Notes under the pieces: generated by a model
The model's database searches: none
What the model was told of the DNA's origin: nothing
What the model saw: the letters and a program-made list of their open reading frames with translations, nothing else
Position numbers and translations under genes: made by a program
Shown here: piece after piece, positions 8,896-17,643 of the stretch
Layout of the letters: every line of letters starts with the position of its first letter
How positions within the stretch are numbered: the stretch's first letter is position 1
From: Clostridia bacterium
GTDB lineage: Bacteria > Bacillota > DTU086
DNA: 64,000 nucleotides
Reading direction: 5' to 3'
Assembly: GCA_012523575.1 (NCBI GenBank)
Contig: JAAYIF010000032.1
Coordinates: 85,963 to 149,962, forward strand

Positions 8896-9722
8896 TGGTG
8901 TTTTTGATTATGCTTTTACTGCCCTTTATATTGACCAAAATTATAACTCCCAAAATAGCGGATCTTTTAATTTCCGGCGGGGCAGTGAGAAAAAACTACC
9001 TCGGCTTGCAGATACCGACGGCGGCGGGTTTAGCCATTGTCATTGCTGGTTCCCTAAGCTTGGTTTTGGCCGCCGCAATATATGATCCCATTAAACTGCA
9101 TGCCCTGCTGGTATTATCCGCCCTGCTGGGAATGTGTCTCCTTGGTCTTCTGGATGATTTGATCGGCACCAGGGATGTAACGGGGTTGAAGGGACATCTG
9201 CGCCTTTTATTAGAAGGAAAACTCAGCACCGGTGGGCTAAAGGCATTGGGTGGCGGAATAATTGCATTGGCCTTCAGTTTTTTTATTTCCCCGGGTAATT
9301 TAGGGGAAATTGTTATAAACACATTGGTAATTGCTCTTTTCACCAACGCCGTTAATTTAACGGATTTAAGACCGGGAAGGGCAGGAAAGGTTTTTTTGAT
9401 ATTATCTATTCTGCTGGTGGGTTACTCCTATACCCGTGAGGTAGCAAATCCCGATGTTTGGTTGATTTTACCCTTTATAAGCTCGGTTTTAGCCTTTCTT
9501 AGTTATGATTTATCCGGGCAAGTTATGATGGGAGATACAGGTTCTAATTCTTTAGGGGCTGTACTGGGCACAATGTCCGTTCTTCTGCTACCCTTTGGAA
9601 TAAGGGCTAGCGTTGCTGTACTTCTTATTCTTCTGCACATATATACTGAAAAATATTCCCTAACGGAAACCATAGAAAAAATAAGGTTCCTCAGGTATCT
9701 TGACGAATGGGGGCGGACCTAG
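8892..9722 (+). CDS. MraY/WecA-like glycosyl-1-phosphate transferase (GT4 family)
   Basis: This polytopic membrane protein of 276 aa carries the family signatures LLDDLIG and MGDTGSNSLGAVLG. The usual DG.DGLA motif is replaced by NAVNLTDLRPGRAG, a variant I associate with the MraY-like proteins found beside steA, so it is probably not MraY itself. It would transfer a phospho-sugar to a polyprenyl phosphate. The gene overlaps its upstream neighbour by 4 nt, and its stop overlaps the next start (TAGTG). Confidence 0.75.
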   Translation: MMVFLIMLLLPFILTKIITPKIADLLISGGAVRKNYLGLQIPTAAGLAIVIAGSLSLVLAAAIYDPIKLHALLVLSALLGMCLLGLLDDLIGTRDVTGLKGHLRLLLEGKLSTGGLKALGGGIIALAFSFFISPGNLGEIVINTLVIALFTNAVNLTDLRPGRAGKVFLILSILLVGYSYTREVANPDVWLILPFISSVLAFLSYDLSGQVMMGDTGSNSLGAVLGTMSVLLLPFGIRASVAVLLILLHIYTEKYSLTETIEKIRFLRYLDEWGRT

Positions 9723-10861
9723 TGATACATAGAAAAATTGGTAAAGTTAAAGCAGTGGCTTCTTCGCAAGGGGACCTGACGGAAATTTCCGTGGATATAG
9801 CGGGGAAAATTTACCCCGCTATAAATTTTGATTCCCTTACGGGAAGGGTTAAAGAAGGGGACGACGTGTTATTGAACACCACAGCCGTGGATTTAAATTT
9901 AGGAAGCGGCGGCTACCATTTCGTAATGGCTAATTTAACGGAACCGGCGGGAGTAGAGGAAAATGATAATCCCGGACACATTATGAAGCTTAGATATACT
10001 CCTTTTCAGGTGAAAGTTCTGGCTGCCGAGGAGCAGGACAGTCCCCACCACGGTTCTCTAAAAAAAGAGGATTCATTAGCCGGTACCCCTGTAGTTTGCT
10101 GCACCCTGCACAGCATGCTTCCTCCGGCGGCGGCTGCGGTAAAAACCCTTGCACCAAATTTAAGAATTGTTTATGTAATGACTGACGGCGCAGCTCTTCC
10201 CATTCAATTCAGCAGGCTGGTGCAAATTTTAAAGGAAAGGGGCCTGATTCAGGGGACCGTTACCACCGGCCACTCCTTTGGGGGAGATCTTGAAGCGGTA
10301 AACGTATATTCAGGTCTTTTAGCCGCAAAGAAAGTGCTTCATGCTGATATTATAATCGTTTCCATGGGTCCCGGTATTGTGGGAACGGGAACAACTTTTG
10401 GATTTACAGGAATGGAGCAAGCAGATATTATAAATGCAACTGCGGTGCTGGAAGGGATACCTGTGGCGGTGCCCCGTATCAGTTTTGCAGATAATAGGGA
10501 ACGACACTATGGTCTAAGTCACCATAGCAGAACCGTTCTTGGGAAAGCTTCCTTTGCTGAAGCTATCGTTGCTCTACCCATAATGGATGAGAAAAAAACA
10601 AAAAAAATCATTTCTCAAATGAAGGAGGGCGGCATTACGGAAAAACACAACATTGCCGTCGAAGACGGAAATCCGGGGTTGGAACTTCTTAAGGAACTTG
10701 ATATTAAAGTTACAACCATGGGCAGAACCATAGCCGAAGACAAAGAATTTTTTTTGGCACCGTCTGCTGCGGGCAGTATTGCAGCTAAAATTTTATTGGA
10801 TGAAAAAATAAAATTCTTGGACCAATGGGAGAAGGGGGAAATATGGAAGAAAAAAGAATAG
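9722..10861 (+). CDS. DUF3866 family protein
   Basis: This soluble-looking protein of about 380 aa matches the DUF3866 family, which has no assigned function. The N-terminus (HRKIGKVKAV, ISVDIAGKIYPA) looks like a small beta domain. The rest is glycine-rich alpha/beta with motifs SMGPGIVGTGTTFGFTG and AEDKEFFLAPSAAG. The frame is open from ATG 9707, but GTG 9722 is preferred: GGGGGCGG precedes it and it forms a TAGTG overlap with the gene before. It is co-transcribed with steA and the glycosyltransferases and continues into the Nudix gene. Confidence 0.72.
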   Translation: MIHRKIGKVKAVASSQGDLTEISVDIAGKIYPAINFDSLTGRVKEGDDVLLNTTAVDLNLGSGGYHFVMANLTEPAGVEENDNPGHIMKLRYTPFQVKVLAAEEQDSPHHGSLKKEDSLAGTPVVCCTLHSMLPPAAAAVKTLAPNLRIVYVMTDGAALPIQFSRLVQILKERGLIQGTVTTGHSFGGDLEAVNVYSGLLAAKKVLHADIIIVSMGPGIVGTGTTFGFTGMEQADIINATAVLEGIPVAVPRISFADNRERHYGLSHHSRTVLGKASFAEAIVALPIMDEKKTKKIISQMKEGGITEKHNIAVEDGNPGLELLKELDIKVTTMGRTIAEDKEFFLAPSAAGSIAAKILLDEKIKFLDQWEKGEIWKKKE

Positions 10862-11376
10862 ATACCAGAACAATTTATAATGGAAGAATAGTAAATCTCC
10901 GTGTTGATACGGTTATGCTTCCCAACGGGAGAAATACCCAAAGGGAAATTGTTGAACATCCGGGGGCAGTGGCTATAGTCCCTGTGTTATCCAACGGGAA
11001 TATTGTTTTGGTGAAGCAATACAGGGCAGCTGTGGGAAAGGTTCTCCTGGAACTCCCCGCTGGCACCCTTGAAAAGGGAGAAGATCCCCATGAGTGCGCT
11101 TTAAGGGAGCTGGAGGAGGAAACGGGTTTATCCGCCGGGAAAATGAAGCAGCTGGTAACTTTTTATCCGTCTCCCGGCTTCTGCAGTGAAACAATACATG
11201 TATTTGTGGCTTCCGAACTTACAAAAACCCAAAGCTCTCCCGATCCCGACGAATTTTTAAGAGTGGTTAAATTAGAAATTTCCGAAATTTTGGATAGGAT
11301 AAATACTGGTGAGATTGAAGACGGAAAAACCCTTGTGGGCATACTTTGCTATCTGCAAAGGGGTGGAGGAATTTAA
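10843..11376 (+). CDS. nudF: ADP-ribose pyrophosphatase (Nudix hydrolase)
   Basis: The complete Nudix box is visible: G at GTLEKGED, then ALRELEEETGL (GX5EX7REUXEEXGU). It resembles the ADP-ribose pyrophosphatase group, with the conserved IVPVL and VKQYRAA strands before the box and SPGFCSE after it. ATG 10843 behind GAAGGGGG is preferred to the open frame start at 10825. It overlaps DUF3866 by 19 nt and shares its last base with the next ATG (TAATG), so it is translationally coupled on both sides. Confidence 0.9.
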   Translation: MEEKRIDTRTIYNGRIVNLRVDTVMLPNGRNTQREIVEHPGAVAIVPVLSNGNIVLVKQYRAAVGKVLLELPAGTLEKGEDPHECALRELEEETGLSAGKMKQLVTFYPSPGFCSETIHVFVASELTKTQSSPDPDEFLRVVKLEISEILDRINTGEIEDGKTLVGILCYLQRGGGI

Positions 11377-12053
11377 TGTTATTTTATCCCTCGGTTATCA
11401 TGGCTTCCAATGCCAGCGGTGCCTACAACGCAGCCAAAAAAGGCTTCATTGTTGCCGTGGTGGACGTCATTGATATGTCCACCTCTGCCGAAGCTGTACT
11501 GGAAAGGGGAGCCATTGGCATATATGGTGCTTCCCCCGCCGGTCTTAAGGTACCGGTGCCCGTTAATCCTGAAGGCATAGGGTATGCCGCGGGAAAACAT
11601 GCCCTTGAAAAAGGGACGGGTATCATTATTATTTCTGAACCCAGGGTCGGAACCGAGGAAGAAAGAATAAAGAGATGTGGTTCTGTTATGGAAGGGATTA
11701 ATAGAGCCGGAGCTGAGGTTTTAAAAATTGTTCCCAATTTAGGGGCTGAAACTGCAAAATTGGCAGATTTTGATGGCAGGGTAGTGGTTGCGGTAACCGA
11801 CAGTGGGGGAGCGGCTTTTGATGCAGCATATAATGCGGGGGCGCAGGTGCTTACGGCAACTGTGGCCAGGACCATTGGAAAGAAAGGAAAGGAAGTGGCT
11901 GCTGCCGGGGTAAGAAGAATTTGTGAGGAAGCTAAAAGGCGGAGGAAAAATATAGCCGTGGTTGCAGCAAGTAGCAATGCTCTGGAAGATTTGTTAGCTG
12001 CTCAATATATTTACAATCTTATTGTAGAAGAAGGTTTTTTAAGAAAAATATAG
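11376..12053 (+). CDS. Conserved protein of unknown function, weakly ComB-like
   Basis: I do not firmly recognise this 225-aa protein. The start region FIVAVVDVIDMSTSAEAVLERGA resembles the opening strand and helix of 2-phosphosulfolactate phosphatase (ComB) proteins. The rest is alpha/beta, with SDSGG-type loops (VAVTDSGGAAFDAA) and a basic segment EEAKRRRKN. ATG 11376 is chosen over the longer frame at 11346 because GGTGGAGG precedes it and it overlaps the Nudix stop. It is the last gene of the steA operon. Downstream lie a repeat copy and a terminator. Confidence 0.6.
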   Translation: MLFYPSVIMASNASGAYNAAKKGFIVAVVDVIDMSTSAEAVLERGAIGIYGASPAGLKVPVPVNPEGIGYAAGKHALEKGTGIIIISEPRVGTEEERIKRCGSVMEGINRAGAEVLKIVPNLGAETAKLADFDGRVVVAVTDSGGAAFDAAYNAGAQVLTATVARTIGKKGKEVAAAGVRRICEEAKRRRKNIAVVAASSNALEDLLAAQYIYNLIVEEGFLRKI

Positions 12054-12105
12054 CCGTTTATGACAGTGCTGGGCAGGGCAATGACTTGTTCTATCTGTTT
12101 AAATA

Positions 12106-12317
12106 GGTATATGCTGCAGTTTTCTCACTCCGGAACTCACCCCGGACATCTCTATGCAAAGCTTAAGGGTAAAACCGGACCGCCCCAAATTCGGCATCCG
12201 TGCCTCAGTTGGGGCTGGCGCCGACATCCTATCGGCGCCTTCCGGTTTTGCCCTACGCTTTGCCAAGAACTATTAGCCGGCGTTCGTTAAGTCGTTTCGC
12301 AAACTGCAGCAGATACC
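12106..12317 (+). repeat. Palindromic repeat element, copy A
   Basis: This 212-bp element has ends GGTATATGCTGCAGTTT and, inverted, GGTATCTGCTGCAGTTT (one mismatch). An inner inverted pair GGTAAAACCGGA/TCCGGTTTTGCCC makes a second stem. It shares long blocks (CTCACTCCGGAACTCAC, CGTTCGTTAAGTCGTTT) with copies at 20232 and 22295. It lies between the last gene of the steA operon and that operon's terminator, 18 nt before the stem. The 76-codon open frame inside it has no family signature and is not called. It fills most of the gap 12054-12433; the rest is the terminator and an AT-rich spacer. Confidence 0.85.
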
Positions 12318-12334
12318 CTTGGTTAACAAACCAG

Positions 12335-12358
12335 GCAGGTTGCTGACCTGCTTTTTTT
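12335..12358 (+). terminator. Intrinsic terminator of the steA operon
   Basis: The stem GCAGGT/ACCTGC has a 5-nt loop and is followed by seven T. It sits just after repeat copy A. Confidence 0.8.
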
Positions 12359-12433
12359 ATTAATTTTGTTCTATATTTACCCTGCAAAAACATAGAATTA
12401 TGTAAGGTAGTCCCCTAGGAAGAGGAGAGCACC

Positions 12434-13069
12434 TTGATAAGAAACTTTAGAAATCACCTGCTCAACCATATACATGGAAACAAATATTTATATATTTTAA
12501 TAGTTTTTTTCTTTATCCTTGGAGTTGCAGCAGGTTCCTATATGGTTAAAATGCTAAATTCCCAACAGGTAAAAGACTTAATCAGCTACCTGGACAAGTT
12601 TCTTTCAGATATTGCCCAGTGGGACGTTGAACCAACGGTTTTGGCTCAGCATACGGTGATCAACCATCTGAAAATCATTCTCTTTTTTTGGTTCTTGGGG
12701 CTTACCGTAATTGGGGTTCCTTTAATACTTCTCATAGTCCTCTTTCGTGGTTTTGTTATGGGGTTTACCATTGGCTTCTTGTATCAGCAGAAATCATTGT
12801 ATGGATTAATAATGGCGCTTTTAGCCATTGTGCCGCCCAGCACAATTTATTTACCCGCAACAATTATAGGTGCCGCTGCAGCAATTACATTTTCTTACTG
12901 GCTCATAAGGGGCCGCAGCAGAGGTTTGGACGGCTCTATATTACAGCAGTTTATGGCCTATAACTTTATTATGCTGGTGATATCCCTTTTTGCCGTGTTA
13001 GCGGGATTTATGGAGGCTTATCTATCGCCAACATTCATTAAAATCTTTTCAAACTTTGTTTCCCTTTAA
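12434..13069 (+). CDS. spoIIM: Stage II sporulation protein M
   Basis: SpoIIM is a polytopic membrane protein of the SpoIIDMP engulfment machine, which thins septal peptidoglycan. This 211-aa protein has about five hydrophobic segments and the family features HLKIILFFW, LFRGFVMGFTIGFL and a cluster PPSTIYLPA. The start is TTG behind GGAAGAGGAGAG. Its partner SpoIIP is encoded at 59515. I see no clear promoter in the short gap before it. Confidence 0.88.
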   Translation: MIRNFRNHLLNHIHGNKYLYILIVFFFILGVAAGSYMVKMLNSQQVKDLISYLDKFLSDIAQWDVEPTVLAQHTVINHLKIILFFWFLGLTVIGVPLILLIVLFRGFVMGFTIGFLYQQKSLYGLIMALLAIVPPSTIYLPATIIGAAAAITFSYWLIRGRSRGLDGSILQQFMAYNFIMLVISLFAVLAGFMEAYLSPTFIKIFSNFVSL

Positions 13070-13141
13070 TATTTCTAAAAAGTCTAAATTTAAAGCGTTG
13101 GACATAAAATTTTTAAAAAGAAATGTTATGGGGTGAAATAT

Positions 13142-13405
13142 ATGATTATCGTTACGTTAAAAAACTGGCGTAGAAAACTGAAAATTTTGATTACTGTTCT
13201 CATTCTTCTATTAATTGTTGCCCTTGTTGGTTCCTACTTTTTTCAATTAAGTGAAAAAACAGTTACCACCATTGAATTGGATTCTAAGGACAGAAGCCCC
13301 AACGGTTCATTAAAGGTTGACACTAAAATTGAGACAGAAATGCAGAATGAGGAAGTTTGGTGGAACAAGTTTATACAGACCCTTAAAACTTTATCCCAGG
13401 AATAA
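13142..13405 (+). CDS. Small single-pass membrane protein upstream of xerD
   Basis: This 87-aa protein has a basic N-terminus (KNWRRKLK), one membrane segment (ILITVLILLLIVALVGSYFF) and a polar outer tail. Its place before xerD recalls B. subtilis YqzK (DUF4227), but I see no sequence motif to confirm that. ATG 13142 is chosen because GGGGTGA lies 6 nt upstream; GTG 13133 would have no spacing. Function unknown. Confidence 0.55.
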   Translation: MIIVTLKNWRRKLKILITVLILLLIVALVGSYFFQLSEKTVTTIELDSKDRSPNGSLKVDTKIETEMQNEEVWWNKFIQTLKTLSQE

Positions 13406-13483
13406 AAAGTTATAAAAGGAATAAACCTCAAATTGTTGAAATATTAAGCATTACTATTTACAACATAAAATGGTGATATTGTA

Positions 13484-14368
13484 ATGAAACAGGAAATAGA
13501 ATGGTTTATACACTATCTTTCTGTGGAGAGGGGTTTATCGGAAAACACCCAAAACTCATACCGACTGGATCTAATATCCTTTGCTTCCTTCCTTGTGGAC
13601 AAAAACAAGCATTCCTTTGCTGAGGTGGAAAAATCCGACATACTTAAGTATATGGTTCATCTTCAGCAAAGGGGAAAAGCTCCTGCCACCATAGCACGTC
13701 AGCTGGCAGCCATTAAAGCTTTCTATCGTTTTAGATTAATAGAGGGGCTTCAGGAAAATGAACCTACACAGGATCTGGAATCCCCCAAACTGGGTCGCCG
13801 CCTTCCTAAAATATTAACTCAATGGGAAATGGAAAAGCTTCTTGAACAGCCAGATACTACCAAACCCGCAGGCCTTAGGGACAGGACTATGTTAGAAGTA
13901 TTATACGCCACCGGGCTTAGGGTATCTGAGCTGGTTTCATTGGACGTGGGGCATGTAAACTGCGATACCGGCTATATAAGATGCACGGGTAAAGGAGACA
14001 AGGAAAGAATTGTACCTTTGGGTTCTATAGCCGTGTTCTATTTAAAAAATTATTTAAGCGAAGGAAGAACAAGATTAATAAAAAAATCCGTAGAAGCCCT
14101 TTTTTTAAACAGCAGGGGGCAGCGATTAACCAGGCAGGGCTGTTGGAAAATAATAAAAAAATATGTTCGTCAGGCGGGAATAAAAAAAGATGTTACTCCC
14201 CATACCATCAGGCATACCTTTGCAACCCACATGCTGCAGAACGGGGCTGATTTAAGATCCGTGCAGGAAATGCTGGGTCATTCGGACATTTCAACTACCC
14301 AAATCTATACCCACCTAACCACAAAACGCATAAGGGAAGTTTATGATCGAACCCATCCCAGGGCATAG
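13484..14368 (+). CDS. xerD: Tyrosine recombinase XerD
   Basis: XerD resolves chromosome dimers at dif together with XerC or CodV. The N-terminal SAM-like core-binding domain (SVERGLSENT) is followed by the catalytic domain. The full R-K-H-R-H-Y set is visible: ATGLRVSEL, CTGKGDKER, HTIRHTFATHML, LGHSDISTTQIYTH. The length of 294 aa is standard, and the position before deoB-pdp is typical of Firmicutes. I saw no dif site in the window. Confidence 0.96.
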   Translation: MKQEIEWFIHYLSVERGLSENTQNSYRLDLISFASFLVDKNKHSFAEVEKSDILKYMVHLQQRGKAPATIARQLAAIKAFYRFRLIEGLQENEPTQDLESPKLGRRLPKILTQWEMEKLLEQPDTTKPAGLRDRTMLEVLYATGLRVSELVSLDVGHVNCDTGYIRCTGKGDKERIVPLGSIAVFYLKNYLSEGRTRLIKKSVEALFLNSRGQRLTRQGCWKIIKKYVRQAGIKKDVTPHTIRHTFATHMLQNGADLRSVQEMLGHSDISTTQIYTHLTTKRIREVYDRTHPRA

Positions 14369-14404
14369 TACAATTAAGAAAAAATTTTTTGGGAGGAAAA
14401 GGCA

Positions 14405-15583
14405 GTGAAAGTGGAACGAGTGGTGATATTACTTCTGGATGGTGTAGGGGTTGGAGCCTTGCCTGACGCGGAAAAGTATGGGGATGTGGGAAGCAATACT
14501 TTGGCCAATACGGCCAGGGCTGTGGGAGGGCTGCAGCTTCCTAATCTTGAAAAGCTGGGACTAGGGAATATAGAAGAAATAGACGGGCTACAGCCGATAA
14601 GCAATCCTAAAGCGGCTTATGGAAAAATGAAACAGAAATCAGCGGGGAAGGATACAATTACCGGACATTGGGAAATAGCCGGGATTATTTTGGATAAGCC
14701 CTTTCCCACTTATCCTAATGGTTTTCCTTCAGAAATAATTGATAGATTTGAAAAATTAATCAGTAGAAAGGTCCTGGGCAACGTAGCTGCATCCGGTACC
14801 AAAATAATAGAAGAATATGGAAGGGAGCATATGGAAACAGGTTTTCCCATTGTGTATACTTCCGCTGACAGTGTTTTTCAAATAGCTGCCCATGAAGATG
14901 TGATTCCTGTAGCTGAGCTGTATGAAATATGTAAAAAAGCAAGAAAGTTGTTGGTGGGAAAGCACGCAGTGGGAAGGGTAATTGCAAGACCCTTTGTGGG
15001 TGAACCCGGACAATTTGTAAGAACGCCTAACAGAAAGGATTTTACATTGGAACCTCCCGGGGAACATCTTCTGGATTGCATATATAAAGCAGGAATGGAA
15101 GTGATTGGGATAGGGAAAGTGGGCGATATTTTTGCTGGGCGGGGTCTGACAAAGATCATAAAAACTAAGGATAATACGGAAAGTATAGAAAGGACTAAGG
15201 ATTCTTTAAGCAGCGGCTTCAAAAGGGGGTTGATTTTTACAAATCTGGGGGATTATGATAGCCGATACGGGCACAGAAATAATCCCCAAGGGTTTGCTGC
15301 TGCTTTAGAGGAGTTTGACAGAAGGCTTCCCGAGATTATTTCCCTTTTAAAGGATAAAGATATTCTTGTGATTACTTCCGATCACGGATGCGATCCCACA
15401 ACCCCCAGCACCGATCATTCCAGGGAGTATGTTTTCCTTTTAATTTACGGAAAGGGAATTAAAGCTGTAAATTTGGGTATAAGAAATACCTTTGCTGATT
15501 TAGGGGCTTCTATAGCCGATCTTCTTGGTACACCTCCGCCCCCTGAAGGTGAAAGCTTTGCCCATCTGCTCAGTGCATTATAG
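14405..15583 (+). CDS. deoB: Phosphopentomutase
   Basis: DeoB interconverts (deoxy)ribose 1- and 5-phosphates in nucleoside salvage. It belongs to the alkaline phosphatase superfamily, with the metal-binding motif [14 protein letters not shown], the activated threonine at [12 protein letters not shown] and C-terminal metal sites [14 protein letters not shown] and [10 protein letters not shown]. The length of 392 aa is normal. The start is GTG behind GGGAGG. pdp follows after 18 nt, forming a nucleoside-degradation pair. Confidence 0.97.
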   Translation: MKVERVVILLLDGVGVGALPDAEKYGDVGSNTLANTARAVGGLQLPNLEKLGLGNIEEIDGLQPISNPKAAYGKMKQKSAGKDTITGHWEIAGIILDKPFPTYPNGFPSEIIDRFEKLISRKVLGNVAASGTKIIEEYGREHMETGFPIVYTSADSVFQIAAHEDVIPVAELYEICKKARKLLVGKHAVGRVIARPFVGEPGQFVRTPNRKDFTLEPPGEHLLDCIYKAGMEVIGIGKVGDIFAGRGLTKIIKTKDNTESIERTKDSLSSGFKRGLIFTNLGDYDSRYGHRNNPQGFAAALEEFDRRLPEIISLLKDKDILVITSDHGCDPTTPSTDHSREYVFLLIYGKGIKAVNLGIRNTFADLGASIADLLGTPPPPEGESFAHLLSAL

Positions 15584-15601
15584 TACATAGGGTGATTAAA
15601 A

Positions 15602-16909
15602 ATGAGAGCATACGACTTAATCCTGAAAAAAAGAAACGGAGAAAGTCTTTCTGCCGAAGAGATAAAATTTTTAATAAGAGGCTTTTTAAAGGGCGAAATT
15701 CCTGATTACCAGATGGCAGCTTTTTTGATGGCTGTATATTTTCGCGGCATGGACGTTGACGAAACCGTTGCGTTGACCGAAGCCCTGGTAGATTCCGGGA
15801 AAAGAGTGGACCTTTCCAATATTCCGGGGGTAAAAGTAGATAAGCACAGCACCGGAGGCGTTGGGGACAAAGCTACCATTGTATTGGTACCCTTGGCAGC
15901 CAGTGCAGGAGTTACCGTAGCAAAAATGTCCGGCAGGTCTTTGGGACACACCGGTGGTACCGCGGACAAGCTTGAAAGCATACCGGGATTTAAAATAGAA
16001 ATGTCCTTGGAAGAGTTAGTGGAAATAGTTTCTAAGGTTGGGGCAGCAATGATTGGGCAATCAAAGGAGCTGGTTCCGGGAGACAAAAAACTTTATGCCC
16101 TAAGGGACGTAACGGCAGTTGTGGACAGTATTCCCCTTATTGCCAGTAGCGTAATGTCCAAAAAAATTGCTGCCGGTTGTGATGCCGTTGTCCTCGATGT
16201 GAAAGTAGGCAGCGGAGCCTTTATGAAAAATATTGAAGAAGCAAAGAAGCTCGCTTCTCTAATGGTTGATATAGGCTCTCGTTTTGGCATACCTACCACT
16301 GCAGTGCTTACCAGGATGGATCAACCCCTTGGTTACGCAGTGGGCAATTCCCTTGAGTTGATAGAAGCCGTTAATACTTTAAAGGGAGAGGGGCCGGAAG
16401 ACCTTGAATATCTTTGTATTGAATTGGGTTCCCATATGCTTAAGCTTTGCGGTGATAGAAGAGATCCTTCAGCTATTAAAGAAGATCTGGAAAAAAACTA
16501 TTTAAAAAGTGGTAGAGCATTGAAAAAATTCAGGGAAATAATTGCCGCCCAGGGAGGAGATCCGTCATTTTTAGATAATTTGGATAAGCTGCCCAAAGCG
16601 GAACATATCCGTTATGTTTATACCGATGAAGAGGGATATATCATTGAGATCGATGCAGAAAAAATAGGTCGGGCTGCTGCCATCTTAGGCGCAGGTAGAG
16701 AAGTTAAGGAACAGCGGATAGATCTTTCAGCGGGGCTCATAATTAAGAAAAAGCTGGGGGAGACTGTTAAAAAAGGAGACATATTAACTGAAATGCACTC
16801 CAATAATGTGGGTACCTTTGAAAAGGCAGAAGAATTAATTAGAAATGCCTTTAAAATTGGAAGTAATAAGCCCAAAGTGCCTCCCCTTGTGATCCAAACC
16901 ATAGGATAG
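15602..16909 (+). CDS. pdp: Pyrimidine-nucleoside phosphorylase
   Basis: Pdp cleaves uridine, deoxyuridine and thymidine with phosphate, giving the pentose 1-phosphate used by DeoB. The 435-aa protein has the family motif KMSGRSLGHTGGTADKLESI, the phosphate loop DKHSTGGVGDK and the C-terminal barrel-sandwich domain (VEIDAEKIG region, LTEMHSNN). It ends with a terminator 93 nt downstream, so deoB-pdp is a unit. Confidence 0.96.
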   Translation: MRAYDLILKKRNGESLSAEEIKFLIRGFLKGEIPDYQMAAFLMAVYFRGMDVDETVALTEALVDSGKRVDLSNIPGVKVDKHSTGGVGDKATIVLVPLAASAGVTVAKMSGRSLGHTGGTADKLESIPGFKIEMSLEELVEIVSKVGAAMIGQSKELVPGDKKLYALRDVTAVVDSIPLIASSVMSKKIAAGCDAVVLDVKVGSGAFMKNIEEAKKLASLMVDIGSRFGIPTTAVLTRMDQPLGYAVGNSLELIEAVNTLKGEGPEDLEYLCIELGSHMLKLCGDRRDPSAIKEDLEKNYLKSGRALKKFREIIAAQGGDPSFLDNLDKLPKAEHIRYVYTDEEGYIIEIDAEKIGRAAAILGAGREVKEQRIDLSAGLIIKKKLGETVKKGDILTEMHSNNVGTFEKAEELIRNAFKIGSNKPKVPPLVIQTIG

Positions 16910-17002
16910 AAGTATACTATAAAGGATTTACCGGCTGCCATGCCAGATCCCGGAAGATATGAAATCAGGAAAGAATCGGCGAAGGCTCTGGCTGAAACAT
17001 TG

Positions 17003-17032
17003 CCCGGGTATTTTACCCGGGTTCTTTATTTC
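17003..17032 (+). terminator. Intrinsic terminator after pdp
   Basis: The stem CCCGGGTA/TACCCGGG has a 3-nt loop and is followed by TTCTTTATTT. The rest of the 16910-17256 gap is AT-rich and holds the toxin-antitoxin promoter region. Confidence 0.85.
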
Positions 17033-17192
17033 CTGGGGGTAGTTTTCCGAAAGCTAAAAAAATAATTGTAGATAGAAAAGTGAATCACCCAAGATAAAAA
17101 AGGGATATTTTGTTTAAAGAGTGGCAGGGCAATAAACCTGACCATAATTATCTTTTATTAGCGTTTATTTGTAGCTTTTTCATAAAAAGTGT

Positions 17193-17267
17193 AATCAATT
17201 GATTGCAATTTGAGTAAAAATGGATAAAATATTGATAGAGATACGAGAAACCGGAGGTGTTAACACC
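17193..17267 (+). promoter_or_regulatory. Candidate promoter and operators of the toxin-antitoxin operon
   Basis: TTGCAA (17203-17208) and TAAAAT (17225-17230) with a 16-nt spacer resemble a sigma-A promoter. A perfect palindrome AATCAATTGATT (17193-17204) abuts the -35. A second one, GGTGTTAACACC (17256-17267) flanked by ACCGG/CCGGT, covers the toxin start. MqsA-type antitoxins repress their operons by binding palindromes, so these are candidate operators. Confidence 0.5.
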
Positions 17268-17643
17268 GGTTGCTCGCTCTCAAATTCTCCTTTTTCTTTA
17301 TGAAGCAAAAAGGCTGATTAGTAAAGGCAACTGTCAGTTAGTACCCAGAAAGAAAAATTTAGATGCTTTGTCCAATCTCGGTTGGGAAGTTAATTTTTTA
17401 TTTGAACATATTTGTTCTGAAATAACACCGGAACACTATGTAGACGGGCCGAAAACAGATTACAATTTTCCAGGAGAAGATGTCTGGATTTTTGGCACAA
17501 ATATTGAAGAAAATGAGTATTACATCAAGCTCAAAATACGCAGATTTAAAGATGATGCTAACGATGCTTTGTTTCTTTGTATTTCTTTTCACCCGGTAGA
17601 GCATCCGTTGAAGTATCCTTTTAGAGGAGGTGATTGTACGTAA
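17257..17643 (+). CDS. Putative MqsR-like mRNA interferase toxin
   Basis: This 128-aa protein is toxin-sized and is the first gene of a two-gene unit whose second gene has an MqsA-type N-terminus. That is the mqsR-mqsA order. Similarity to MqsR is weak but includes the pattern DVWIFG, then YIKLKIRR, then FLCISFHP, like the core sheet of the RelE-fold toxin. MqsR cuts mRNA at GCU, which is not shown for this one. GTG 17257 is the first possible start after a stop at 17236 and lies inside a palindrome; the ribosome binding site is poor. It overlaps the antitoxin start by one base. Confidence 0.6.
   Translation: MLTPVARSQILLFLYEAKRLISKGNCQLVPRKKNLDALSNLGWEVNFLFEHICSEITPEHYVDGPKTDYNFPGEDVWIFGTNIEENEYYIKLKIRRFKDDANDALFLCISFHPVEHPLKYPFRGGDCT

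Noticed and set aside
12060..12290. 76-codon open frame on the + strand
   Set aside because: It lies within repeat copy A, has no ribosome binding site or family signature, and is not kept in copies B or C.
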